Positions 34,761 to 45,532 of a DNA stretch of 64,000 nucleotides are shown here, piece by piece. The stretch spans positions 6,990,150-7,054,149 of the forward strand of contig OX387188.1 of the NCBI GenBank assembly GCA_947561395.2, given 5' to 3'. The DNA is from Buxus sempervirens (lineage: Eukaryota > Streptophyta > Magnoliopsida > Buxales > Buxaceae). Within the stretch, counting starts at the first letter, position 1, and every line of letters starts with the position of its first letter. The notes under the pieces were generated by a model that was not told the DNA's origin, did no database searches, and worked only from the letters and a program-made list of their open reading frames with translations. A program made the position numbers and the translations under genes.

Positions 34761-35640
34761 CTTCTTGGCCCTTGATATGCTTGTTGCCCCGGATCCTAAG
34801 GTGTCACTGCCTCAGGCCTTTGGGAGAAATTGTACGGTCATGCTTGCTGCACATAGTTCACCGCCTATGTTTCCTACCGCTTGGGCTCCTGCCCCTGGTT
34901 TCTACTACTTTGCCTTGCTGTCGGCCTTCTCTGTCCTGCACTCTGTCCACTGCTGTCAATCTTACCGGCTCTCACTACATCTTCGATACGGTCAGCTGTC
35001 AGGATCAGATCATTGAAGTTAGAGGTGCTCTACCCCAGTAGCAGAGTAAAGAATGGCTACCCCAGTGAAGCGATGAACAGGGAAGTCATCTCCTGTTCCA
35101 ACAGCGGTGGCTTACTAGGGTTGCCAATTCTTTCCACCTTTTGGCATACTCCCGGACCGTTTCCTGACTTTTCTTAGTCAGTCTCTGCAACTCCACCCTA
35201 GTTTGTACTATCTGGCTGTTTAATCGGTACTGCTGGATGAATGTAGCCGCCAGATCATTCCAGGTCTTAATCTTGGTTTGTCCAATCCCAGAAACCAAGT
35301 GTAAGCTGCCCCTGTTAACAACCTCTGGAAGAACTACACCATGATCTTTTCATCCTTAGCGTACTGACACATATCGGCTGAGCAGGACCTCAGATGGTTC
35401 AATGGGCAACCAGTACCATCAAATTGATGCAACTCTGGGCATTTAAACTTAGGAGGGAGTTGGATATCTGCAAAGAAGTAGAGACTCTCTAGAGTAGCCT
35501 CGCTCTGGACTGCCCTCAGCTGTAGCTGCTTCAGCAATTCTTCATGCATTGCTGCTATCTCTGCCTTACTTTCTTCCTTAACTGCTGCCTTAATCGCTGC
35601 TACTTTCTCCTTAAACTGAGCTTCCTGAGTTCAATACCAG
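34761..35640 (-). pseudogene. Tat-E gag core (capsid region)
   Basis: Frame 35334-35549 has FADIQLPPKFKCPELHQFDG. Frame 35086-35298 has KIKTWNDLAATFIQQY and VELQRLTKKSQETVREYAKR, the conserved retrotransposon gag core. Between 34761 and 35085 the sequence is recognisable only in fragments because of stops. Plus-strand frames at 34765-35177 are shadows of this gene. Confidence 0.75.
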
Positions 35641-36000
35641 TCCTTTTCATCCTGTCCCAGTTGGACAGGTGCTAGCTGCTCTTGTGGTGGAGGATGAATC
35701 GATACTGCTGGGGGAAGTGGAGCTGCGGGTGGCGGAGGTGGTGGTGCCACTGGAGGAGGATGTACCGGATATGGTGGCGGCAATTCTGTCTGCTATGGGA
35801 AAAAGGCTGCTGTTGTTGAGCCATTGATGTTACAGGTGGGACCTGCCTTAACTTTCTCAGTTCGGCCATCAAATCTTGAACGATGGTGCCCATACTGTCC
35901 ATTCTCTGCTGCATTTCATCCATGGCCCGTGCCTGACTAGATTCTGTTGGATCCTGTCCTGGCGTCGTCTGATCCCTTGACTGGTACATTTCAAGTCTCC
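35641..36000 (-). pseudogene. Tat-E gag N-terminus
   Basis: The frame starts with Met at 35989 (MYQSRDQTTPGQDPTESSQA) and continues MDEMQQRMDSMGTIVQDLMA, a likely coiled coil. A Gln/His/Pro-rich stretch follows. Tat-H has a matching start at 47854. The frame is broken before the core. Confidence 0.7.
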
Positions 36001-36139
36001 TTCAGGATCTCAGCAAATACAGGCTTTGGGGAGCTATTTTGGTGCCTATTTGAGACAAAAGCAGGCATTAGTACAGTTTTACACAAATAATGCATGCAAA
36101 TTAATTTATATTTTTGTTGTTTTTGTATTTTTATAAAAT

Positions 36140-36645
36140 GGCTTGATCTATTTGAGCTGCCTTAAAGCAGCAAGTGAAGAGAACCTGATTATTCACAAAC
36201 TGATATGCTTTAACTATCCTAAGACAGTTGGGGAAGAGAACCCAAAAACTTTGAAAAAACTGATCTATTTAAGTCACTCAGAGAGTGACTAGGAGAGAGA
36301 ACCCTATTTTTGAAAACAAATCTATTTTAGCCACTCGAAGGGGATTGGGAAAGAGAACCCTGATTAAAACCTCCGAATCTATTTTAGCCACCTGGCTAGG
36401 AAAGAGAACCCTAATTTAGGAATACCAAATCTATTTTAGCCACTTGGAGGTGACTGGGAAAGAGAACCCTGGTTTTTGAAAACTAGTCTATTTTAGTTGC
36501 CCTTAAGCAATCGAGACAGAGAACCCTGAATTGCTGATCTGTTTTAGCCATTTGGCTGGGAGAGAGAACCCAGGGTTAAGCTGATCTATTTTAGCCGTCT
36601 CGGCAAGGAAAGAGAACCTTCAATTCTGGGGGTTTTGTTTGAGCT
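36140..36645 (-). repeat. Tandem array 1 in Tat-E spacer
   Basis: Nine units of about 47-60 bases each begin (g)atctattttag on the plus strand and end gagagaaccc. Several contain a small inverted repeat, such as agtcactc/gagtgact near 36275 and gctgc/gcagc near 36155. The array sits between gag and ORF1. Tat-H has a related array at 48060-48480. Confidence 0.8.
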
Positions 36646-37065
36646 TAGTATCACGGGGTTGGACCATGCAGGGTCTCCGCAGGGGGTGAGCTGAAAAGCA
36701 GCACCCAGGTGTGCCTCCACCAATCTCCGGTTTAATCACTAGCAGCTTCGGTGCCTAAAGCTTCGGCTAGTGATACCCGGGCATGCCTTAGCTGGTCGCA
36801 GGTTTAATCACCATAGACTTCGGCGCCTCACGAGGAGTATACTATGCCAGGACGCTCCTCCACCAATCTCCAGTTTAATCACCAGTGGCTTCGGAGCCCT
36901 AAAAGACTTCGGCAAGGGATACCCGGGCGTGCCTTAGCTAGTCGCAGGTTTAATCACCATAGACTTCGGTGCCTCACGAGGGGTATGCTATGCCAGGACG
37001 CTCCTCCACCAATCTCCGATTTAAACACCGGCGGCTTCGGTGCCCTACAAGGCTAACCGAATGAT
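36646..37065 (-). repeat. Tandem array 2 in Tat-E spacer
   Basis: About 2.5 units of roughly 145 bases, each made of two related halves with caatctccggtttaatcacc (36721, 36863, 37009) and gtcgcaggtttaatcacc (near 36790, 36938). It follows array 1 directly. The Tat-H counterpart at 48505-48945 has a period near 103. Confidence 0.75.
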
Positions 37066-37454
37066 CTTGAAAAAGATACAAACGGGTGTGATCTAAGCTC
37101 AAAGGTCTTGGGCATTCTTAGGTTTAGAACACTTGCCGGGTTTTAGGATTTTGATTTCAAGGAAACATGTGGTCTCAGCGACTGAGATCAACAAAGGTGG
37201 CCATTTTGGGGCCGATTTTCCTATGGAGGACTTCAATTCCTTCATTCATTTTATTGATTTCAGATTAAATTTTGCCAAACCAGATTCAATGCAAGATACT
37301 CAATTCAAGGAAAATTCATGCTTCAGATTACAACAAAAAATTCATGCTTCAATATTGAAATTCATGCTTGTACATTACAAAGAGAAGAGTTCAAGTTTTA
37401 TCATCAGAAAAGGAAAGTTTGCTTTTCATCATCGAATTACAACAATATCAAAAT
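37066..37454 (-). other. Tat-E spacer between arrays and ORF1
   Basis: No gene is present. The sequence contains short direct repeats of aaaattcatgcttca near 37310-37365. The plus-strand frame at 37133-37462 shows no known motif and is regarded as chance. Its beginning (gaacacttgccggg) is conserved at 49005 in Tat-H. Confidence 0.5.
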
Positions 37455-38889
37455 CTAGCTAGGTGGGTCATCATCATAGTGGGAGGACACGTCCTGCCAC
37501 CTCAAGGCACGCAGAAGTTTGTTCCGTAGACATCGGTCCTCCTCTGCAGGCTTGCGCACAATTTCCATTTCTTGCTGAAGGGCCTCATTGGCCTGCCTAT
37601 TTTCTTGTTCTGAATTCACATAGGCTAAATGAATGCGAGAATGGGTTTCCTGCAGTTCGGCCACCCTATCGCTATATGTGTCAAGGGACGAAACTGGGAT
37701 GTCACTAGGAGTGACAGGATGAAGAGATGGGGGCTGTCAAGGCCAAATTCCCAAGCCATCCACTATTTGTATTCATGAAAGTTGGATTGCGAAAAGATGT
37801 CTTTCCGGTGTTTGCGCACAGTCTGCCATTATTCCAGTAAATGCTCCTTCAATTTCTTTGTGAGCGGGCCAGTCAAATCATTCGCATTGTCCTTGATTGG
37901 TATTCCCTGCGACTTCCCAAATTGTCTCAGAACTCAGATCGGATAGTATGGCATGGCATGGGTTAAGCCTATGAAAGCTAGACATCTCCTGTTTCTGAAG
38001 GCCAAGACAGGGTATATGTGAAGTTAAATGTGCCCCACCATCTAATGTCTGTTTCTCCATTTAGTTGGAGAAAGTGGTTGAACCAATCCTCACAAGTAGG
38101 TAAGTCTGGTCTGTTCTCTCTTCGGGCCATCCTCGTGACGTTGTCACGGACTCGCCCATATTGCGGACTGATGGACTCAGCAACCATCAGGTGATCTTGT
38201 AGCCAAAGGTGGAGGAGAAGGGCGCACCCTTGAAACCTCCTAGTTCCGTTCTTGGTCATAGTCAGGGAATGAAACAATTGGGCAAGGACCAGTGGCATGA
38301 TTCGGTACCCTAACTTAAGTTGATCCACAATTTCCATGAGGGCCAAATTAATGGTGTTTCCCCCAGTTGGAAAGAAGATTTGTGACAGAACTACGAGGGT
38401 GAAGGTATCCTCCCAAACACAGGGGTCTTTCCTTTTTTTGTTTCTTATCTTTTCAACCAAGAAGGTTCTAGAGACCCTCGTGAATGCTTGGTCACCTCCT
38501 AAAGTCTGGAATTACCCTCTGGGGAAGCCAAAGAAAGTACAAGCTTCATTCTTATAGCTATCCTTGAGGTTTGGCTGAGCGGGTTCTCCAAGGTCGCGAA
38601 ATTGGAGGAATAGGTTAAATTCCTCAATTGTGGGAGTCAACTCATTAGTCCCGAATCTAAACACTAAGAATTGGATCATATCCCAATTAATTGGCACGTT
38701 TAACAAGGACAGAGTTTGTCCCATGTGGTATTGTGCCTCCCACCTAATTTGTTCATCCCCTTGGAGCTGCCTTGTCCAAGAACGGATCCAAGGCGTATCG
38801 CAGGCACACCTCTCTATCCTAGGGAAGCGGACTCTCTCAGACAAAGACAAGGACGCCATGCCAACTTTCCAATCGAAATTCCAAGTCAA
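37455..38889 (-). pseudogene. Tat-E ORF1, plant-mobile-domain-like
   Basis: This is the extra gene upstream of gag found in Ogre/Tat elements, of uncertain function. It starts with Met at 38889 (MTWNFDWKVGMASLSLSE). NWDMIQFLVFRFGTNELTPT and IEEFNLFLQ follow, matching the style of the plant mobile (aminotransferase-like) domain. Frame 37978-38460 continues with FQGCALLLHLWLQDHL, the leucine-rich segment of that domain. Frame 37455-37664 gives a coiled-coil C-terminus (ENRQANEALQQEMEIV) ending SSHYDDDPPS at 37455. Frameshifts separate the three parts. At about 478 codons the total fits a full-length ORF1. Confidence 0.7.
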
Positions 38890-39540
38890 TTAGGGTTTGA
38901 TACCAGAACTCTTAATTAGCCTAAAGCATGCATAAGAAGGTGCAAAAATTAAATAAAAGGACGAGCATCACCATTTCTTGCAGTTTTCCCATAACTCGGC
39001 AAATTAGCAAGAAAAATAAAAGCAAAGGCAGAAATTAATTCAAGGCACACAAGGTGTGTGGTCCTAATGGTTGGCACCAATCAAAGTGTGACCTCTAGAC
39101 ATACTTGTGTAAAAGAAGCACGTCTAAGTCCTAGTTAGCCTTTTCCCTTTCGTCTGTTCTTTCATCTACTTCTGGTGTTGGATTATAGCACAAATTACAA
39201 CTTGCCATCGAGGGCAAAATTACAATGGTATTTACAAAATGTGAAAAGAATTCACCTTTTGGGCTGTTGGGAGCCCAAAAGGAGGGTACAAATTTGCTTC
39301 AAGGTAGGTAAGCTAAATTCCTATATCTAGGGTTTTCTGCCCCTGTTCTGATTTGACTGTCTGATCTGGCCGGCTTTCATCTGCTCAAAAAGGCCGACCT
39401 GGACTTAGGGTGCTTCCAGTGAACTCAGTGGGTCAAGGCCCACGGCTCACAAGACTCGGATGCATGGATCCGGGGTGGCACCCCTGATCAGAATTGGGTT
39501 GGCTTCCTAAATTAGGGCTAAGACAACCCATGGTCTAGGG
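38890..39540 (-). other. Tat-E 5' leader
   Basis: Non-coding sequence upstream of ORF1, ending abruptly at 39540. No tRNA primer site is recognisable. The next 102 bases are LTR F sequence and not leader, so the part with the primer site appears lost. Confidence 0.55.
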
Positions 39541-39642
39541 CTCACTCAGTTCAATGTCATTATAGGACTCACAAAGAAAGATAAACCTTTTGAGATGACT
39601 CTCGACCAAATGCTATACCACCGTGTGGCTTAAGGGCAATGC
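39541..39642 (-). repeat. LTR F fragment between Tat-E leader and 5' LTR
   Basis: These 102 bases match 13290-13385 of F (ttcaatgtcatt to ggcaatgc). They are in places closer to K (380-472) than to 13290-13385. They precede the Tat-E LTR exactly as the real F flank does at 13385. Confidence 0.75.
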
Positions 39643-41875
39643 TGTGCTCACGTGATCTCGCACGACAAGGCGCATGCAGGATGCGTGCCTCGAGACAATT
39701 GGGGTCGCCACTGCCTGAGAGGTGCAGGCAGACACAATGGTGCCTAACCAGGCTAAAACTTGCTGGTCTGCTGCTTATTTTAGAGATTCGGGTAAGTTCT
39801 AGGTTACATCCGGGGAAGTCCGAAGACACCCCGGCCTGCCCCGTCGGTTTGACGAGTCTCTCGGGCCTCCCTGGCTCAAGACAACTCAGTCTCACCCTAT
39901 TCCTAAGCCAGCACGTACCTTTATTTGGTCTGAATAGGGACCACTGAAGGTGTAGGTCCCCTTTATTTTGATTGATTTTATCTTTCTTTTTTTTAGCCCT
40001 TTAATGAAGTGGGTTAGATATAAGCCTCGTTGGAAGGCCCATTGGTTGCCAAGTTAGGCTTTTTAGTTAAGCCCAAGGCCCATTAGGGTTATTGGGTAAC
40101 CCTATTATTGGATTAAGTTATTTGGTTTTGGGTTAATTGATTATGTACATTAATTAAGTGGGTTAAGGCTTTTAGGTCCCATTGGGCTTGGACTTGGCCC
40201 ATGGGTAATTAACCGAGTGGCCTAGGGCCCATTTATTGAAATGGGCCCTGGTCTGGGCCGGACTGAATGTGGGCCCCATTGGAAGGCCCACAATGCCTTG
40301 ATGGGCCCAATTCTCAAAATTAGGGTTTGGGTTAACCCAAAAGCCATTCGGTTCAAATTAATTAAGATCGGGTCGGGTCACAAGGGTCCATATCGAAGAA
40401 AACGGGTTTTAAGGGTTGAATGGGTCTAACCGCATACCCTGTGTAGATCAACCCTAACCGTACATGGAGTGCAGTCGGGGCTGATCCGCACATGGAGTGC
40501 GGTTGAGTCTGATCTGCACTTGGTGTGCGGATCTGACCCGAATCCCAAAAACGGCCAAAATATTGATGGGGTTCTGTTCGCCGACTTCCCTGGGATGCTC
40601 GCGACCTGCTGTGGGTTCCAGAGTTGTCTCACAGTGGTTCAGGTGCCTCCTTTATGCTCAAATGGTCTCTTTTATGGTGCCTTTCAGAGTGGGAATATTG
40701 ATGATCTTAAATCACCTCAGATATCAATAACAGGGACTCTAGGGGTCCCTGTTTGGTGTGAATATGGTCTCCTTTCCCCCTCTTGGAGGAAGAGCCAAGG
40801 AAACCTCAAAAAAAGACTAAGATGATAACCCCTTCGATCACCCTATTCAAACTACTTAAACCTACTGATTCATCCACATACGAAACATATGAAGCAATCA
40901 AGGTAGAGGGTAACATGCATGCAAGTTATTGAAATAACAAATGTGGGAAAAGAAACTAACAAGAAGATCTACCATTTTTGAAAGGGGATTTAAAATTCTT
41001 AAAATGCCTTATATAGTAGGTGTGTGTGGTGACGAACGAAGGCATGCTTCAAATATACCCATGCATATGCTATGTAGATGTATATGGTGCTCCCTCCTAG
41101 AGAAATATTTTAAGCAATGTGTGAAGAAGGCTACATGTAAGAGAGATGATTTCTAAACATGCAAGTGACTAGGTGGGTGTGAAAGGGGGGTCCTACACAT
41201 GCAAGGCCATACGTATATAAAATAATACAATCAATAGAAGTAAGCCACAACATAAAAGAGCAATAACCAACTACTTTAAATGAAGGGAAAGAGGGGAAGG
41301 ATATTAAGGATACAACAGACTTTGAAAGAGGACATATCCTTCTTTACATAGAAAATAAATCTACATAAGAAGAGGTTCAAGATGGCATAAGACTTCCACT
41401 CTTTTTTACCTTGTACAAAATCTCTCCTCCCATTTTTATGTATGGAGAGTCCCCCTTATCATGGGGACTCCCATAGCATGTAAAAGAAAAGCAAAATTGG
41501 TTAGAAGATATAGCAAGAATAGCCTTTAAAAGAAGCAAACAATATCCTTAAAAAAAAACTTTTATTTTAACATATATGAAATAAACATAACCAATAGGCT
41601 CACTCTTGTGTTACCTTTTCTTTTGAACTAATGGTGACCCTCAGATGAAGATGGACAGCACCTTGGAATATCTTTTTTGCTCCAAAAATCTCTTTTCTCA
41701 AGTCTTCTTGTGTGTAAAGATGAAGGGAAGAGATAAAAGGAGAGAAAAAGGGGTATTTTGGGTATTTGATAGGGCTTTGAGGTGAAAGGGATGGCTTGGA
41801 ACGTATTTAGTTGCAGGGGAGCAGGTGGGGATGAAGAAGGGGCCAGCAAGCTTGGGAAATGGGGGCTGGGGCCCC

Positions 41876-41883
41876 CTTTTATA
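41876..41883 (-). promoter_or_regulatory. TATA box of Tat-E 5' LTR
   Basis: The minus strand reads CCTATAAAAGGGGGCC. Position and context are identical to the 3' LTR box. Confidence 0.65.
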
Positions 41884-41897
41884 GGCAAGTTTTCCGT

Positions 41898-42103
41898 GAC
41901 CACACATACAGTGCAGTCACAGCTAAACCGCACATGATGTGCGGTTTGGCTCCGTCCGCACATCATATGCAAACACGTTTAAAACGTGCCCAAATCTTCG
42001 CGCATCTGCCAGCTGTCGCCAGCTAGAGACAGCTGGCAATGTGGATAAGAACCCATCCACACATATAGTGCGGTTATGACACGTCCGCACTATATGTGCG
42101 GAC
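41898..42103. promoter_or_regulatory. Palindrome cluster upstream of Tat-E 5' TATA box
   Basis: Interrupted CGCAC/GTGCG repeats lie at about 41928-41946 and 42055-42073. The best is at 42083-42103, with perfect 8-base arms GTCCGCAC/GTGCGGAC around TATAT. Confidence 0.5.
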
Positions 42104-42808
42104 ATGCACATGCTAAATGTGCAGACTTCAAAATTTTGGCCATTTTGGCGAATTTTCGGATTTTTATCCGATTTTGCTTTTTATTTTCCATTTATTTTTA
42201 ATGTAAAAAAGAGATATTTTAAGTAAAATTATTATTTTATTCAAGATTTTTATTTGTTTTGTCCTTTTCTGCTTTTTCGCCTCGTGAGTAGTTTTCCTAA
42301 AAACTTTGACTTGCCATAACTTTTTCATCCGATGTCCGATTTTAGCGAACGTAGTGGCGTTAGAATCAAATCGAGATTCTCTATCCACTAAGCTAAATTT
42401 TTGCAGCAAATTTAGGTTTCAAGTAGAAGTGCAAAACTGCATCCCGGAATTCAATTTTGCTCATATCTTCCTTTCCGGGACCCCGATTCCGGCAAACTCA
42501 ATTGCATCGAGATCGTGTCGGGATTCTCTATCTTCTGGGAGCAAGTTGGGCAGCTGAACTGGGTTTTAGCAAAAAGCCAATTTCTGCTTCCCTAACTTTG
42601 ACCAACTCATAACTTCTTCATCCGGACTCCGATTTGAGCAAACTCAGTTGCGTTGGAGTCGTGTCGGAATTTCCTTTTCAATGGGAAGAAGTTTGTGGTA
42701 AATTTGCACTGGATCAAAAATTCAATTTTTTGACCACTCCGGATTTGACTTTTTAGTTAGGATTTTCATTTTCTGCATTTTTGTGGGTGCAAAAATGAAG
42801 TGCTAACA

Positions 42809-44370
42809 GCTACTAATGATACTCAAACCCGAGACATCTCCTTAGATAAGAGCCATAGTCATCGACTTATTACACACGACTCAACAGAGTTGGCATGAAC
42901 CACCAACATGCTACACCGAAATCAATACATGGAGATGGCCGCTGATCCACATGTACAGGAATCACTAGCAAGGCTCGAAATGACCCTACAGACACGGGAT
43001 CCTCCAGTGCAAACTAATTTGCAAAGGAAACGCGCTCGCACAAGAGAGTAACTCAACCCAAATGAAATATCCCTTAGCTATCTAGCTTATACTATGGATC
43101 CATACTCAGCTATGCCCACTAGACACAAAAAATCCCTAAGGACTCATCTTTATGTAATTAATAGTGCCTAGCGGCATATAAAGTTCAATTCTGTAATTTT
43201 ATCAAAACTTGGGTAGTTGGGTTGAAATTCTGATCTAAATGTTCTATCTGTAGAAATCTGGTTTATAATATATAAAATAATGTTTCATAATTAATTATCC
43301 CAATTTATAAAGGTTAACTTATATAAAACTTAGAATTTCTCATTTGTTCAAATTTAGGCAACTAATAACCTAAAATAACTCCCTAATTATTTTTCTGTAA
43401 AACAGGGTATTTTGGTAATTTATTCTGACTTAAAACATCTAATTTAATTGATAAAATTTATTAAAAATCCTTTAGTGTTGAATTAGGAATTAATTTAGCA
43501 AAAATCTGAAATTTTTATTATGGGCACTCAGCTCAGGGCGCCTAGGCGCACTAGGTTGGTGCCAGTTCAATTTCAGAAACTAAATTTTTATAACAAGCAC
43601 TCAGGGACGCTTAGGTGTCTTGGGTTGGCACCTGTTCAATAATTCAACACCGACCCTCCTTCACTCAGCGGAGGTGGGCGGCCAATTTTTTTTAACGGGC
43701 GCTCAAGGACGTGAGGTAAGCGCCCATGCAAAAACATTGAATAGCGTCTGAAAATCAACTTTTTCTCTGTTCTGATCATTTCTAACATACATATATGATT
43801 AAAATCAAACTAGATACATACTTTTACATCATAAAAACATGCAACACAATTCAATCAAGTCTAAAAACGAAAACGAACTTGTGCTACCTACCTTGATCGT
43901 GCGTTTCCTCTCTTTTTGTCTGAACTGCAACAATTAAACCCCTTCTCTGTTGCAAGTCAATCTCTAGAAAGTTAAAACCAAGGCAAACACTCTCTCCCTT
44001 CCTTTTCTTCTCTTCTTCTTCTTCCAGTCGTTCTCAGTCACTCTTTGTTCTTTGCAGCTAACGAATACCAAACATAATACAAAAGGGTATAGCCACCGTA
44101 TGTACTAGGGCGAATACCTATATATATATACGATTCCACATGACACACATGCATCAATCACAATACATTCGCCCAATAAAAACACAGCAATTTTAAAATA
44201 TTAATCTTACCTCGATATCTCACGATCGAATGGCCTGATTTGCACCAAACTCTTGATCTCCACTAATAACGATGTCACCTACAATTATTAATTAATTCCA
44301 TCAATAAAAATCTCCAAGAATATTAATTATTAATTTATTTTTAATACTTAGAAAAATTGGGGGTCTTACA
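42809..44370 (-). mobile_element. Solo LTR F, 5' part
   Basis: It continues F after the Tat-E insertion, aligns with K at 473-1938 and ends gggtcttaca at 44361-44370. A GC-rich section with ggcgc repeats lies at 43520-43740. An alternating TA tract at about 44118-44130 is a candidate TATA region on the minus strand. The right flank is atggt. Confidence 0.8.
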
Positions 44371-45532
44371 ATGGTGTCCTGGAGCACCGGAATGGTACTC
44401 ACAATGTTCTGCTAAGTTATAGTTCTTGCCAATAATCAACCGGGGATTCTGAGGCTTGACTTGTAGGTACCCCTTCTTCAACAGTGTGGATAGCAACCCT
44501 GCTGGTGCATATGGCAATGGCGTGAAGACCCTTCTTAGTCTGGTCTCAATTCCCTCTCTTATTCTCCTCATTCCCTGGTAGGGTACTGCTGTTTGCCCTG
44601 AATTGAGGTGTCGCTGCTTCTGGCCTCTAGGCGAAGTGGCATGGCTATGCCGGCTGCACATAATTAACCACCTATGGTTCTAGTCTCCTGGGCTCTTGCC
44701 CCAGATTCCTGTTTCCCTGACTGGCTACCGACCTCCTCTGCATGGAGCTCTGTCCACTGCCATCAATTTTCCCTACCCTCAAGGCGTCTTCAATTCTGTC
44801 GGCTGTCAAGATCAAGTCATTAAAGTTGGAGGAACTCTACCCCAGTAGCAAAGTGAAGAAAGGTTGCCCTAGTGAAGCTATGAACAAGGATGTCATTTTT
44901 TGTTCTAGAAGTGGGGGTTGCACTAGGGTTGCCAGTTCTTTCCACCTCTTAGCATAGTCTCTGACCGATTCTTGACTCTTCTTTGCCAATCTTTGCAATT
45001 CTGCCCTGGTATATACTATCTAACTGTTCAACCGATAGGTCCGATACTGCTGAATAAAGACTGACGCCAAGTCATTCCAAGTTATAATCTTGGTTTTATC
45101 CAGACCCAAAAGCTAAGAGTAAGCTGCCCCAGTCAAGGACTGTTGGAATAGCCGCACCATTATTTTCTCTTCCTTAGCATACTACCACATGTTGCCAGAA
45201 TAGGACCTCAAGTGATTAAGCGGGCAGCCTATGCCATAGAACTGATGCAACTCCGGGCATCTGAACTTAGCTGGGAGCTGAATGTCTAAGAAGAAACAGA
45301 GACTTTCCAGGGTAGCCTCACTCTGCTCCATACTGGGCTGGAGTGCTTTAATAAATCCTCTCTCATGGTGGCCATTTGCACCTTGTTGTCTTCTTTCATT
45401 GCTGCCAGTCTCTCTTCAAATTGGGCTTCTTGTGTCCTATAGCAATCTTCTTCATCCTGCCCCAATTGGACATGCACGAACTGATCTTGTTGTGGATGGT
45501 GGACAAGTGCTGCTACTGGGAATGGAGCAACC
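44371..45532 (-). pseudogene. Tat-H gag, middle part
   Basis: Frame 44341-44661 carries RRVFTPLPYAPAGLLSTLLK and CEYHSGAPGHH, the first half of the zinc knuckle, and then runs into F. Upstream (44960-45280) the gag core is recognisable by alignment with 35086-35298, with stops. The 45286-45552 frame (EAQFEERLAAMKEDNKVQMA) is the coiled-coil part. The gene is interrupted by S at 45533 and resumes at 47587. Confidence 0.75.

Larger units (their letters stand above)
13386..42808 (-). mobile_element. Tat-E: Tat/Ogre-type element inside LTR F
   Basis: A minus-strand element runs from 5' LTR 39643-42808 through leader, ORF1, tandem-repeat spacer, gag, protease, G-patch, linker, RT, RNase H, second RNase H, integrase, a 2.3-kb non-coding region and polypurine tract to 3' LTR 13386-16478. 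Chromo-A interrupts it at 22955-32801. The LTRs are near-identical over long sections (for example 14660-15560 against 40880-41790) and more diverged at their 3' ends. They differ by an extra segment at about 42010-42095 found only in the 5' LTR. The left flank aatgt and the right flank gc fit a damaged aatgc duplication. Stops, frameshifts and an integrase/RNase H deletion make it non-autonomous now. Confidence 0.85.
39643..42808 (-). repeat. Tat-E 5' LTR
   Basis: A 3.17-kb LTR, tgtgctcacg at 39643 to gctaaca at 42808. It is the partner of 13386-16478. It carries about 85 bases (42010-42095) missing from the 3' copy, including one palindrome. Its right flank is the continuation of LTR F (ctactaatgatactc). 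Confidence 0.85.

Noticed and set aside
34765..35177. Long plus-strand frames opposite Tat-E gag
   Set aside because: They are antisense shadows of gag, whose minus-strand motifs are clear.
36140..36645. Regular repeats resembling a CRISPR array
   Set aside because: Units diverge throughout, no constant repeat alternates with unique spacers, and the setting is a plant retrotransposon.
39541..39642. Primer binding site of Tat-E
   Set aside because: The segment matches LTR F and not the end of any tRNA I can recognise.
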